Source of the DNA: Poecilobothrus nobilitatus
Taxonomy: Eukaryota; Arthropoda; Insecta; Diptera; Dolichopodidae
Reading direction: 5' to 3'
Assembly: GCA_947095535.1 (NCBI GenBank)
Contig: OX352772.1
Coordinates: 275,910,336-275,974,335 of the forward strand
Length of the DNA: 64,000 nucleotides
Part shown: positions 46,384 through 59,787 of the stretch, one piece after another
Numbering within the stretch: position 1 is the stretch's first letter
Layout of the letters: the number at the start of each line of letters is the position of its first letter
Program-made: the position numbers and the translations under genes
The notes under the pieces: generated by a model
What the model saw: only the letters and a program-made list of their open reading frames with translations
What the model was told of the DNA's origin: nothing
The model's database searches: none

Positions 46384-48930
46384 AAGTATAATATTTAAAA
46401 TTAAATATACTGAAAAAAATTTTGCCATTGAGAAAAATTAAGCGATTTCAGCCGTATTTTTAGGTAACAAAACAAGACCTCAAAAAGAAGATAAAATCTA
46501 AAATTTGTTAGGTAAACATACAATATTTTAGACGTTTTAAGTCAAAGTTTATTTGAATAAAAAGAACTGTTGAATAACATTAAAAAAAATTTTAAGTAGA
46601 TTCTTCATATGTACATATTTCCAAAATTTTTATACTTAATCAAGTTGAGAAACTATTATAGTTTATTTTCAGGAAAAATTAATTTGTTTTTTATAAGAAA
46701 TAGAAGTAACGAATTTAATTAGAAACAAGGCAGAATGTAAAGTCAAAGGTTTAATTTCGTTTGAAGTTTTTATATTGCAAAAATCATAAGCAGAACCTGA
46801 AACATTATACACATTTAAAAATAGGCCCTTTTCAAATTTTGAGAGGATGCAGTTCGGTAATGGATGAACTACATAAAAAAGGCTTTTCTATAACATTAAT
46901 GTTTTTAAGATACCTGAAAGCTACATACCTAACATCTGAAACGGTGTAGAAGTTTTCAAATTTTGTTTTGAAAAATGTGGTGAAAACCGGAATGATATAC
47001 GGATCACATGCCCAGAATTGTTTCAGTTTTTAATTTACCTAAAATGTAAAACTTTTAGTTCCAAGGTGATAATAAAGCAGTCCAACTATATTACTCTACA
47101 AATTATTGATAGTATATATTTAAGTTTACTTAGTCTTAAACAAGTTACAAAAGTTTGCTGTATGAAAATTTACAAGATAGCTTCTTAGTAGCATTACTAG
47201 CATTGTTTTTCATCGTTTACAAAATAAAAAAAAATTGTGCTAAATGTAAGATTGTGAACTATTGTCAGAATCAGTTTAACTAGATAGTTCTTTGTCCATT
47301 TGTAGTAGGCTTAAATATTTAAACTCAAAATCCCAATAACTAGCGAAAATTAAAATCTAGTTATAAGTCTAATTTATCTAGTTAAATTAAAATCTAGTTA
47401 TACTAGTAAGTTATGAGTTATGCTTATGATAAATAAATTTTTTCTTGCACCACGAGAAATTAGTATGCATTTTGGTTTATTATAATCAAATCTATATTAA
47501 ATTTAAATAGTTTGCTAATGTCTAATTTTCAAGCAATACGTTTTTGTTATTTATTAAATTTTTGTTATAAACCGACTTTTATGTATATTCATATATAACA
47601 ATATATACACAAACAACAATAACAATAAAATTAATGATCGTAATAGTTTAATGAGTTACACAATCGTGATGTTTTATAGTAAAAAAAAAAATATAGTAAA
47701 TAAACAAAAAACAGAAACTTTAAATAAAGAAAAAAATTATAAGTAGATATTTATCTTTTCTCATTAGAGTAAGTAATATAATAATTAATAACAAATTTAA
47801 AATAAAAATAAATTATACATACATATATCCAAATATTAGGTTTTTTTTGTAACATTCTTTCTAACTACTTGAAATTCATATAAAAATATCATACAAATAT
47901 AAATATTTATTACCATTTCTTTTTTAAATGTGTATATATGTAAAATTATAGTTGAATCAAATTATTAATGTTACTTTATTGTTTTTTTATTATTTTCAAG
48001 TGAATTACAACGATAGATATCTGAAGATATAAGCAGTTACATTTAAAGTTACGTTAAAAGAGTTTTTAATGTTATAATAAGTTGGGAAAACATAATATTG
48101 ATAAAAAACATTTCTTATACATTTAATTGAAACTATAAAAAATAAAATTTACCATATTATAATATAGCACATTAAGTTATAAAAGCGTTTATTAGAGATT
48201 AATGACATAATAATATGTCAATGGTTCCGACGATTAGTTTTCTTTTTTCATTAGTGATAAAAACTGAGTTAAAGCGTCCCTAACGACTGACTAAACTGTA
48301 GGTATGTAGGTATGTACTGTAGGTTTTAAACCGGAAGAGAACCTATTCGGAAAGAGTTGGTGTTAGATTTCCTTAACTTTGAAAGTTGAATTCATGTTAG
48401 AGAGCTCACGTGAATCTTGGAAAAATAAATTACCAAGATCTTATTCTTGATAGAACGACATAGGTGCAAAGAAATAAGTTCTATACGCTCTCTGGACCAT
48501 TAATACATCTGTAAAATCTGCAGTTAAGATCCAAATGCATATTTAATCTCTTACACGTTGTTATTGTATTAAATAGTTTTGAATCAATTTAGTGTTATGA
48601 ATTACAAATCATTTAGCTACTCGAAGTGTCATATTTTATGTCAAACTACATTTTGAAATTTCGTTTAACAAAAACACTTTGAGTCTAATGTCTTACTGTA
48701 TATAAATGATGATTTTTATGCATAAATTTGCGGCTTAATTGCGCCTATTGTCGTTATTTTAAGAGCTTTAATAGAAGATTTATACAATTTACAATTTTAA
48801 ATAATTAATCAATATCGAAATATGAACATCATTATAAGTATATTCTATATTAATCATCTTTATTTTTAACAATTGAAGGAGTTAGTTTTACTATATTTGT
48901 CAATGCTAAAATTAATATAATAATCCATAG
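46384..48930. other. AT-rich spacer, no gene seen
   Basis: The 62-codon frame at 46,761-46,949 has fairly complex composition but no motif I recognise. Bases 48,290-48,550 are GC-richer (ACCGGAAGAGAACCTATTCG, GAGCTCACGTGAATCTTGG) and may be an old transposon scrap. At 47,340-47,420 TAACTAG/CTAGTTA motifs repeat. Confidence 0.45.
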
Positions 48931-48935
48931 TTCGA

Positions 48936-49040
48936 TTTTTAGAGCCAAGCAGAAAGCTAAACAGCAATTTTTCACTAAAAACTATCATGCGTTTTTGTAC
49001 TTTGTTTGTACTCAGTCAATTTTATTCGTATGCATATGAC
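48936..49040. repeat. Dispersed repeat, uninterrupted copy
   Basis: ATTTTTAGAGCCAAGCAGAA..AACAGCAA runs straight into TTTTTCACTAAAAACTATCA, ATGCGTTTTTGTACTTTG and GTATGCATATGACTCATTAA. The same left and right halves occur at 49,777-49,810 and 50,239-50,323, separated by about 430 bases. Confidence 0.85.
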
Positions 49041-49776
49041 TCATTAAAATATTTCATTTTAAATTTCATGTGCTGTTAACAAAGGATTGAATCAAAATTG
49101 AAAATAACGATACAAGAGTATGAAAACATTACAGGCTAGTAAAAAAACATATATTTGATTAGATTGTTGTTATTAAGAATCTGTTAGACATTTTTCTACC
49201 TATTTCTCTATAGACTAGATATTAACAAGATATATTAATTATTTAGTGCTTAGGTAACTAGTGTCTAGAAAATACTTCTACTAATTTGTTATAGAATAGC
49301 ATTCTTATATTTTATTATGAAAATTAATTTTTCTTTTTTTGCTAATTAATAAAGTTTGTACATACACTTATTTCTTCATATATCTAAAGTATTTATAATG
49401 GGTAGAGTACCATTTGATCTAAAAATATATATTAAAAAAATATGTTTCAATGAAATGTCATTAAACAAAGAAAAAACCGTTAAACCAAAATATGTTTAAT
49501 TAAAAGAGAATTTACGATATTTGTCTGTGTACACGTACTTATATCTATAATGTTTAAAATCAGCGTTTTATGAAATGGTTTAGTTGGTAAATGGTCTTTT
49601 GTTCAAATATCCAACTAACAAAGGGGTGTACCTAAATATTTGCATTTTGATTTGTTTTTTAAATATATTGTTGTTAAAAATGTTATTTGATGAAATGTCT
49701 TTTTGCAAAATTACTTTTGTGATATTACTATTTCCCGTATATATGCATACATATATTATTTCTTTACATACGAAAG
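49041..49776. other. AT-rich spacer
   Basis: Contains TGGTTTAGTTGGTAAATGGT at about 49,577, related to the 15-bp ATGTCC/TTTTG minisatellite (also ATGAAATGTCTTTTTGC at 49,689). No gene is visible. Confidence 0.45.
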
Positions 49777-50323
49777 ATTTTTAGAGCCAAGCAGAAAGGT
49801 AAACAGCAAAGAATATTCGAAAACTTAAGAAAATGTATTTAAGATCTTTCACTGGAATTACTATGGGACATTTCATGCAAATAAAATATTTAGAGGATAC
49901 ATTAATTTGTGAAGGGTATTGTGCGGCTAAAAAGCAGAAACTATGCTACTCGTTCTATGACAACATGGAGTTTTAGAATTCCATAGAAAGGGAACTTTAG
50001 AAATTAGATTTATATAGATTGGTTCGATGAAGAGCTTTAAAACACGAATGGATGGATCATTGATCAATAATGTAATAACACCTCTACGAAATAATACAAC
50101 AAGTAATACATTACAATTTAGACCTAAATACTTACAATTACTTACAATACTTACAACAAGTAATACATACAAGTTTTGTATAGACCTAAATACTTTTTTA
50201 TATATTTTAAACAAGTTTAAAATTGAAATATAAAGCCATTTTTTTCACTAAAAACTATCATGCGTTTTTGTACTTTTTTTGTACTCAGTCAATTGTATTG
50301 GTATGCATATGACTCATTAAAAA
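49777..50323. repeat. Dispersed repeat, copy split by about 430 bp
   Basis: The left half (49,777-49,810) and right half (50,239-50,323) match the contiguous copy at 48,936-49,040. The extra segment 49,811-50,238 carries an internal duplication of CAACAAGTAATACAT..TAGACCTAAATACTT (about 50,097 and 50,154). Either this copy took an insertion or the other is a deletion derivative. No protein homology was recognised in the insert. Confidence 0.75.
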
Positions 50324-51754
50324 ATAATTTTTTAGTGATTAGTATAATTTTGTTTTTTACTCATGAAAGTGAAATTATATAATATAATATATTATATTAT
50401 ATTAAATGACAAAAAAAATAATGATTAATTTTTCTTTGTTTTCTTATTAAAAAAAAAAACAAGGTGGTTTACATTTTGTTATTATTGGGTCAATAAGAAG
50501 AACATTAGAAAGAAAAGAAAATAAATAATTAAATTAGAAAACAAAAGCAAAATAAAAAATAAAATTACTTTAAATAGTTTTTTTATTTTTATAATTAAAT
50601 ATGATTGATGAACTTTCTGTTTACAATTTTTCATTATTTACCTGTGATTCATATATAAAATCAGATCAATTAGGTATTTAAAAAAAATATTAGGAAATAA
50701 TTTAAATGATACTTAAATTATTATTGAAGAAATTATTATTTTCTGAAAAATTTTTTTTAATTTAATTGATTTTCAATTTCAAAAAAAAAATAGAAACAAT
50801 AAAACAAAACATTTAATTACCTTATAATATGTAAGTCGTCAATTGGTTATTATGCGTCAGTTATAATTATCAATTATTAAATTTTTGCAAGGTGATCCAC
50901 TATTAATTTTTAAAGTGTAATAATCATTTTGTTTTTAGTTGTTCTTTACTTGTTTTAAAATTTTTTAAATTTATATCTGATGGTGAATAAGAATAAGTTT
51001 TATTATACTATTATAAAATGATATTTAATTAAAGTTCCTCACGGACTTTCAGAATAATTTATTTAATAACATATTAATAAAATTTATAGCCTTTAATAAA
51101 ATATGTAAATTAAAAATTTATTGATTTGATGATAAATGTAATCATGAATAAGTTTGTAAAAAATTATGATTTTATTTTTTGATTGTTATAATGAGTTTTA
51201 ATATAAGTTTCTTTGTTTCGATTCTTAAGTGATTTAAACATTTTCTTTTAGGTAAAACCCAGAATGTAGTTGAAATTTTGCGGCGTGCGTTATTTCTGAT
51301 GGGTCAGTCAGGTGTCTTTAAATGGGATACACAATACATTTTTAAATTGTTAAACTTGATTCAAATCTATAATTTTTAAGATAATTGAGAGGAATCTTTC
51401 TGTTATATATAAGTACAAAATTTGAAAGCGCTGGTGTGGGATGGCTAAAGAATTATATTTAGTGATCTAATATTATTAATTTTTTTTTTTTTTAAATCAA
51501 TTAACAAAGTTAAGGGATGGGTGATTAGTAATCATAATATTAATTGACAAGATGGGTGGCTATCAATTAGATATAATAAAAAACAATTTTCAAATATGTA
51601 CATAAAATTTTTGTAGTTAAAGTTGTTTTTTTTACCGACCGCATACATTAATGTATCAAGGTAGTTTTCATACTAAATATTTGTACCTTAGATTTTGGGA
51701 AATATGCACTACTCCAAAGCGTAGAAAGCTGTAGAAAATTTTTTAGTGTGATGT
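50324..51754. other. AT-rich spacer
   Basis: Low complexity. GCGGCGTGCGTTATTTCTGA at 51,281 weakly resembles 61,250-61,265. No gene is visible. Confidence 0.5.
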
Positions 51755-52333
51755 CTGTCTGTGTTTGAGTGTGTGGGTTTGTCTTTGGGCACGTGTACAT
51801 CCGTCGAGATAACCCAGCGCCGTTTGGGGAGCTTCAGCCCAAATATGTGCCTTTTACTCCAATTTCGCCCTAATGTACATTTTATAGATGTTGAGAAGAT
51901 TGGATGGAGAAAAGTAAGCTGTACAGCGGTACAAGAAACCGAAACATTTAGCAGCTATACCACAAATATGATTTAACTAAGTCAATTTTTGATTTAACTC
52001 GATGCCCAGATTCTTTAAATCTTTTGAGTGCTGCAAAGCTTCACCCTGAAATTTCAGGTTAGGTGTAATAGTGATTATTTTACGTGAGATTAAGCAGCAT
52101 TGGGTTTTTCTGGTGTTGAAATCAACTCTGTTGACTTTGTCCTATTTTTGGATTTTCGCTAAATCATTGTTTACCTCACTGATAGTGAAATTTCTTGCTG
52201 TTCTATTAATATGTTGATTAATGTTACAGCGGCTATGAAATTCATAGGAAGCTACAAGGGTGCTGTCATCTGCGAAACTCCAGATATATAAATGATTTAG
52301 ATTTGGTTTAATTTGTGTTTTCGATATTTGCAT
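51755..52333 (-). pseudogene. LINE reverse transcriptase relic (FADDSTL type)
   Basis: Read on the minus strand from 52,333: LYIWSFADDSTLVASYEF (FADD catalytic box), INQHINRTARNFTISEVNND, LAKIQK and a stop at 52,142. The same frame continues DKVNRVDFNTRKTQCCLISR, then LNHICGIAAKCFGFLYRCTA, YFSPSNLLNIYKMYIRAKLE, a second stop, and AHIWAEAPQTALGYLDGCTR to about 51,760. This order (FADD, FNxxKTQ, HI..A+K.LGFL+R, Y..YIRPKLEY..H+W) is the palm-to-thumb region of CR1/R1-like elements. At least two in-frame stops; 5' end lost at the junction with the gypsy relic. Confidence 0.88.
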
Positions 52334-52439
52334 TTACTATTAATAACATGTTAGGAAATATATCAGTTATTTTATACATTGAGTTTATTTCTTTTTTGCA
52401 ATCTTTGCAATTATTTTTTAAGAGATTTTGTATACAATT
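52334..52439. other. Junction between LINE and gypsy relics
   Basis: Short AT-rich stretch with no assignable sequence. Confidence 0.4.
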
Positions 52440-54000
52440 ATTAGCTGGTTTTAATTTTTTTAAAATATTTCATCATTATCAATAAATACATTGTTTTGAT
52501 ATGCACAGAAATTGGAATATTCCAGAGAAATTTCTTCGTTTTTGTTATTTGGTACTTTTAAAATCTTCATTATTCAAATTTTTTGCTTTTATAGTACATT
52601 TGTATAGTTTAATTCGTCTTTCATTACTAAATAATCCCATGAGTTTTTGTTGTAAGATATTGTATTTATCGTCACTGAGTTCTGAATAAATACCTATATT
52701 TCCCTTTTTTATTAATCGACGAAATAAATCATTAAGATAGCTTTGATTTTCAAGTTCGTTTTCTTCGATATAAATATGTCTGTATTTTCCGTATACTACA
52801 TTTATTTCTCTTTCTTTATTTTAAACAAGGTATATTTGGGTATAATATATATTTACTACTAGTATATGGTCATTAAAATCTTCAATACCACTGTCAATGG
52901 TAGTTAATTCAGAATAGTTTCTTTCTACAACGTTTATTTCTCGTTCGACTGATGGATTGATTCGAGTGAATTTTATTAATCTTTGTAAGGTATAATTTTA
53001 CAGGGGGGATGTTCATTTGAAATTAATTCTACAACATTTATTTCGATTTCATTAGTTTCAAACAAATTAATTATGCGGCTCAAGAAGTCAGCCACCTTAT
53101 TTTGCTTTCCTTTGACATATTCAATGTCAAAGTCGAATTCATTTATGCGGCTCAAGAAGTCAGCCACCTTATTTTGCTTTCCTTTGACATATTCAATGTC
53201 AAAGTCGAATTCATTTAGCGTTATCTTCCAGCGTTGAAGCTTAGAATTGGGTTCTTTTAAAGAGGTTAACCATATTAGTGGTTGATGATCGGTGTTAATT
53301 GTAAATTTTACACCATATAAGTATGGGTGAAAATATTACGTTGCTCATTCTTTGGCTAGAAGCTTCTTCTCAATTACTGAATAGCTTACCTCATATTCAT
53401 TAAGTGTTCGACTAGCAAAACATATAGGATGTCCTTCTCGTGAGAGGACACTCCCTATAGCAAAATTTGAAGCGTCAGTTGTAAGCGTAAATTTTTATTA
53501 AAGTTTGGATATTTTAAAACGGCGTAATTAGTAATGAAATTTTTTAGCTTTTGGAAAGATTGAATGTAATTTTGGTCATTTAAATTAATTTTTTTTATCC
53601 TTTTTTTATATAGTAAGTCATTGGTTTTTCGACTGAGGCATATGTTTTATAAATTTGCTATAATAGCCGGTTATGCCTAAAAAGCTTTTAATTTGCTTTC
53701 TTGTAGTTAGTAATTTGAATTCTTTAATAATATCATTTTTTTTTTTCATTAGGTTTAATTGTTTTAGACGTGGCCTAAATATTCAGTATTTTTTTTAAAA
53801 AATATTGCATTATCTATTTATATTTTTAGGTTAAATTCTCTAAGTTTTTCGAAAACTAGTTTTATAGCTTCAAGATGTTCTTGTAACGACGTGGAGAATC
53901 TAAGCATGCCGTCCATATAAACGACATAAATTTTTAGTTATTTAAGTTCCATATGTTTTAATATGTTTACTTAGGTAATTGATATATGACTTGCATTCAT
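52440..54000 (-). pseudogene. Ty3/gypsy-type LTR retrotransposon pol relic (RT to RNase H and connection region)
   Basis: Minus strand, 5' to 3': the reverse-transcriptase catalytic box reads VVYMDGMLRF (53,908-53,919 encodes YMDG, where active enzymes have Asp-Asp), then STSLQEHLEAIKLVFEKLRE, RKQIKSFLGITGYYSKFIKH (about 53,690-53,640), the RNase H box [20 protein letters not shown] with [12 protein letters not shown], a TGA stop after KKLLAKE (53,345-53,347), [20 protein letters not shown], and ADFLSRI. Beyond it lies an acidic linker with two REINVVE-type repeats and LKLYKCT-like sequence down to about 52,500. Order and motifs are those of mdg1/412-like gypsy elements. Frameshifts, stops and the altered catalytic box make it inactive. 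No LTRs, gag or full integrase were found. Confidence 0.88.
53072..53215. repeat. In-frame 72-bp tandem duplication in gypsy RNase H
   Basis: TATGCGGCTCAAGAAGTCAG.. starts at 53,072 and again at 53,144. The unit is 72 bases (24 codons) and appears identical, so the peptide [20 protein letters not shown] with flanking residues is duplicated without a frameshift. Confidence 0.93.
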
Positions 54001-57000
54001 CCTTCCTTTCGCAGTTAGGATTCTGAAATTTTCATCATTTCATTTTTATATAAAGACAGCAACCCTCTATGTATGGAAACAACATATTATATTATGTTCG
54101 AGCGTTTATCCTAAAGTTCAAATAGTCAACTTCTACACTTTTCCTAGTTTTATGATCTTTTTTTTTCAGTCATCATTTTATATTTTTACTTATTGAAAAA
54201 AAAACATCATCCTTAAAGGTATTAGAGTGATAGATAGATTACCTTTGGCTATACTTATTTTATTTTATACTTTTATAAACAATAGCACCTGTCATTTACA
54301 GAGGGCTTAAAAAATATAAAAATACGTTTAAATAAAATTTTAATGAAGTGTGCAATAATGAATATTCAATAATATTTTTTTATTTATTTTGTTTTGTTCT
54401 TTGTAAAATGTTGCAAATGTGTATCTTATTTTGGTGGAAAAGAAAAAAAAAAAAACATTTCGATTATTTTGTTGTTTTCTTCCTATACCAGTTTCTTTCC
54501 ATTCATTTTATTTTATCTAATTGAAAATTCCGTAAAATTGGAAAATATTTCACAAAGTCCCTAAGGTCATGTCGTTCTGGTTCTCCGTTGTTAATATTTA
54601 ATTTTGTTTTACTTTTTTCTATAATGTTTTTTTATAGACATATTATATAGTTGTTCTATAATATATAGCTTATTATTTGTTTATTTCTTATGTATACATG
54701 TACATAAATATTTATAGACCGTCAATGAAATCTTGTAGAATAAAAAATAAAAAACCAATATATGTATTGTGTATTTTTGTATATATGTCATTGGCTTTCC
54801 TTTTAACAATATTAGGCAAAAAATAATAATAGATAATAAGTTACAGTAAATTAGAAAAATTGGAATAAAATGAAAATAAACAACAAGAAGAAAAGTAAAA
54901 ATGGCAAGAAGTGATAACTATTAGGTACATATAATATAATATTATATACGTATATAATCAAACTATAAAATACAATACAGCCTGTATATATAATATAATC
55001 AAAGTAAATGATAATATACCTAATATTATATTGTATAGAATATCGATCTAATTTAAAAGTAGTTATTTAAACGAGTATTAAAATAGTAAAGAGAATATAT
55101 ATATACAAATGAAATGAAACCACTTATTTACTTACATAATGTAAGATATAATTTATTGAATAATAGGTAGATTTTCGATTCAATACAAATTTTTCAATCC
55201 TAAAATTTATATATTTACCTGTCTGACAAATAATAAAATCTATTTAGATACATTTTCTAGACAAAATAAACTGAAATTTATATAATATATTATGTTTTAT
55301 ATTACATACATATAATGCATTAAGTTTATTTATACATGTATAAACTTTAGTGAATTATTTTAGACTTTGTTTTTTTAGATCTCATTACATATACAGTAAA
55401 TTGCATGATTATTCTTAAGCTAATGATTAAGCTTTTATAGTTTTTTTTTCAAAATATAGAAACTTCATTTAATGTAATATTTTCTTGATATTTACAAATA
55501 AAGAGTTTAGGTTAATATTCATAAAATATATGTACTGTATGAGAAAAAGGAGGAGGGTTATTGAATATTTATTATTCTTCTTTTTCTTTACTTTTTTTTT
55601 CCATTTGTCTTAACAAACTTTTTTAAGCTTAAGATTTTTTTTTATTGTACTATTATAGTATATATAGTACATTATATTTTATTATGAATATTGTTATACT
55701 ATACATTGTATATTATTATACATTGTATATTATATTATATTGTATATACATAGTACATTATTTTGTTGTAAATTTTTTTCAGTTATTTTCAAACATTTTC
55801 AATTGCAAAAGTTTAAATATTGTAACATATTCTTTATAAATATGTACAAAGAAAAAAATGATTGGGTTAAGAATTCAATTTATTAAGAATACGTATTTAT
55901 ATGCATTTTTTTTTTATTGGGATTAATTAATTTTCACCTATATTTTATAATGTGGTTACTTTCTGATAGTTCTTCTTTTTTAGAGACATTTTCTTAATTT
56001 TGCTAAAATCATATTTTATTTTTCTTACTGGAAAACGGTTATATTTATAAATTAAAATATGAATGGTCTAATACAAATGTATTTCACTCTTTATTAGACT
56101 AGACATCATATAAATTTTTACTATAAAAGTACTAAACAAATCTTTGTACTTATGTAATTTCTAAATGCCTTTTAATAAATTTGTATTATTTTTATATATT
56201 TTAAAGCATATACTTGGTAGTAAAAAGCATTAATTATCACAAACAACTAGAAAACATTGCAATTATTCTGACACATGAATATCTTGTCTACAATAGTCAA
56301 TTTCTATATGATTTTGTTACATATTTACATATCTTAGATTGTTATTTGGAATATTAAATTAAAAAAATATAATATAAAAACTTTTTAATGTCGTTTTTTT
56401 TTATTTTATTGTTGCTAGATTTTTAAAATAAAAAAAAAAATATTAAAATTGATCCGAATTATTATTACACAAATATATTTCTATGTATATCATAATATAT
56501 ATTTTTTTTAAATGTAAATAAAACTTGTAGTCGTCACTGAACAAAAGTCAAAATTCCAAATTCCTCAGAAACAGGTATTTTCAAGCTTTTTCTTTAACTG
56601 TATTTTGTATAAACATAATAAAAAATGAATTTAAGTTAAATCTTTTTTCAATCTAATATAGTTTTTCTTTTTTTTTTATAATTATTATTATTATGCCGTT
56701 TTTAACATAATTTATTTTATTTGTAAAGCATAAAATTGAATTCAATCGATTTCAAAAGATTTTATTTAGGAAATATTTATATATGTATGTATTTATCTAT
56801 AATGTGGTAGGTAAAACCTATAGACCTGTTATTTTTATTACAAAAACATTATTAAAAAAAAAAAAAAAAATATCTGTAGAAGAGGTCAGTTATGTTAAGT
56901 ACGTGATCATAGTTGAATTCAGTAAAATATTATATATTTCATTGAATTTAAAAATTATAATTTTAAGATATAATTTGAACGATAAATTTTGATAAATTTT

Positions 57001-57360
57001 GTTCCGTATTTTAATGAATTTTAACAAAAGAAACTTTTTAGATATTCATATTTCTTTATCTAAAATAGTTATGTCTAATGTATTTTAAGTTGAGTTTAGA
57101 CAAAAAGAGAAACTTAAAAGTTATTTTGAAAGTATTTTCATTTTACATCTAAACTTATGAACATTAAACTGAAATTTTACATTTAAATTTTTAAAAAGCC
57201 TATGAATAGTTGATTGTACCTGAAAGTGTTACTCTAAAAAAATCAATCATAAATCAAAAGAATATGCTAATTTATGTCCTCATATTTTCAGATTTCGAAG
57301 ACCAATATCCTTAATTTTATTTTTAAATTTAAGTATTCAGGTAATTTATAATAGCGCACT
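54001..57360. other. AT-rich spacer, no gene seen
   Basis: Low-complexity DNA with TATA/ATAT and TGTATA repeats near 54,930-55,090 and 55,640-55,760. Open frames at 55,645-55,839 and 56,783-56,992 come from these repeats and show no motif. Confidence 0.55.
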
Positions 57361-57368
57361 TAAATTTG

Positions 57369-57424
57369 CTATCATCTATCCTCAAAGATGAAAACTAGAA
57401 AAACTATCATCCATCCTCAAAGAA
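57369..57424. repeat. Short direct repeat, 35-bp spacing
   Basis: CTATCATCTATCCTCAAAGA (57,369) and CTATCATCCATCCTCAAAGA (57,404), one mismatch. Confidence 0.7.
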
Positions 57425-59763
57425 CAAGTTTAAAGTATGTATGTTATATCCTATCCTTCACTTCTTCAATCACGTTTATAAAAATAAAATGCTATGAAAT
57501 TTTCATTCTATAAATTTAAGTAGTTACTGTCATATTAGATAAATCATTTAATTTTTTGTTATGTCTTATTCATTGTATCTACATATATCTAATATTTATC
57601 AAAGATAAATCACTGAGCAATAAAATTACCTTTAAGAAAATCAAAAATAAAATATAAAATCAGTTATCTCTAACTAGCAGGAAATTATCTATGAAAACTA
57701 AATACTGAAGTGTGTTCTAGTTTTTTTTTTTGCTTTCTAAATTTATTTTCTTTTTAGCTTTTCTCATTAATGTTTAAATATATATGTACATATATAATAA
57801 AAAATGTTTTTTTTTTTAAATAAAAGTCACTTTATTTTCTGTCTATCTTCATTTCTTATAAATTATAAAAAAAAGAAAAATAACAAACAGAAAACTCCAT
57901 TAAATCCAATTTAATTTATCACTAAATTATATTTGATTATTTTACAGAGTGTACTGAATTATATGATGGCTTTTATTAAACCATTTTTTAATAAGAATAA
58001 AGTATATGCATAACAGTTACCTAAGTAATAGTAATCTAAGTAACAGTTGTCTAAGCCCTCTTCCGAACAATAACAACAATAGTTTTTACTTAATGCTTGC
58101 TTGAAATTAAAAAAATCAAATATTCGTTAGATGTGAAATTAAACGAAATGGATCTTAACAGAAAGATGTTAACACTGAACATAATGCTAATAACATAAAT
58201 GCTAAGTGCACATGACGCAAAAGTTGTTTCAAAAATTATATTCACACATGGAAAGTTTCGGAACAGTGATCAAAGAAAGATTTTTTTTAAGAAACAGTTA
58301 CTTTTATTATGTACTATGTACTTAAGGCCTAATAGTAAATAAACAAAAGTAACCAATAGTAACTAATAACATGCAATCCTAAATTAAGAACATTATGTCA
58401 TTATTAGTTATTAATTATTAGTTATTAATTATTAGTTAATAATAATTTTTTTTTATTTTCTTTAAAATGTTATTTCAATTTTGTAACATAGTGTTTTATT
58501 TTATGTTTAATAAAAAAAAATAAATACAATTTTTTAAATTTTTTATCTTCTAAAGAAAAACAAAAAAAAAAAAAGTGATCACTTGACATTTAATGAACGC
58601 TTTTGATCTATATTTGATCTTGTTCTTTATCTTCTTTTTTTTCCCTATCAATTGATTATGTCTATGTATATATATATATATTATGTTATTATTTAATTAT
58701 TTCTTAACTCTTGAAGTTTTTAAAACAACTACAACAAAAAAAAAGTAGTAAGTTACTTAATTGACTAGTAATAAGAGAAAAACAGAAAAAAAACCTTGAG
58801 ACTGTAAATAATTGTCACTATTTATTGTAAATTGATTGTAAAACTATACTTTGACCGGATCTTAAGATGAGAAGAATTAAAACACATTGATTTTTTTTTA
58901 TTACGATGACACATATCACCCAATTTCGTACAATGGTATTATATGTTATTAATATCACAATGTTATATAAATGTTACTACTTATAAATATGTAATATAGT
59001 GTATATTAGGTATCAATTATTTATTTTTGTACCAGATTAGCACTATATAAAAATAAGTGACAATTATTTAAAGGAAGTTCTGTGAAAAATTTTAAAATAT
59101 TTTTATTACTTTTGATGGCAATTTATTTATAATAATTGCATATAATTTAATTTTTTTTAAAGGGAATTAAATAAGCGAATAAAATGCTTAAATTAAACTA
59201 GAATGTTGTTTCGAAACCATCAAACTCTTTATTTAGTTTTGAATCATTTGTGGTATTTGTCGTATTTCAGTTCCCCAGATTTTACAGTATATTTAGAGCT
59301 GTCCATTTATGATTATATGTATATATCTATCTTTTTTTGTAATAGTTTTTATATAATTATGAAATGTACTACCGTTATACTGTAAAAATCTGTGGCCATC
59401 AAATGAATCATCTTAGGCAATACCATAACGCATAAACCGCATTAAAAACGCTGTAAAATCAAACGGAAATATAGTTGGTGTGGGCATATTGATAAGCCGC
59501 CATGTAATAATATTTTGCGGAAAAATGAAGATGTAATTAATTAATGCAAAAATGTGAGTATCACATTTTTCGATATATTGACTGATAATGTCGATACATG
59601 ACTGATAATGTCTCAAAATTTTATTTAATATAAACAAACTTTTTTTTTTTTTTTTCATATTAAAATATTAATTTTCATACTATTCATTAGTACTTCTCAT
59701 TTTATATGAACTGATAGATCACGATTATTGCTTCTTAAAGAATTTTAAAGTTATTAAAAGTAA
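57425..59763. other. AT-rich spacer
   Basis: Contains a TTATTAGTTATTAA-type repeat at 58,395-58,440 and a short direct repeat of GACTGATAATGTC near 59,580-59,612. Bases 59,400-59,560 are more complex, with an 81-codon minus-strand frame (59,413-59,658) that I could not assign; a transposon scrap is possible. Confidence 0.45.
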
Positions 59764-59787
59764 CTAAGTCTAAGTCTAAGTCTAAGT
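59764..59787. repeat. (CTAAGT)4 microsatellite
   Basis: Four consecutive CTAAGT hexamers. Confidence 0.9.

Noticed and set aside
46761..46949. 62-codon ORF of fairly normal composition
   Set aside because: Too short, no recognised motif, no codon or context support.
48290..48550. GC-richer island that might be a host exon
   Set aside because: No open frame of useful length on either strand; more likely old transposon sequence.
59413..59658. 81-codon minus-strand ORF
   Set aside because: Starts in a T/A homopolymer and shows no clear transposase or retrotransposon motif; kept only as a possible scrap.
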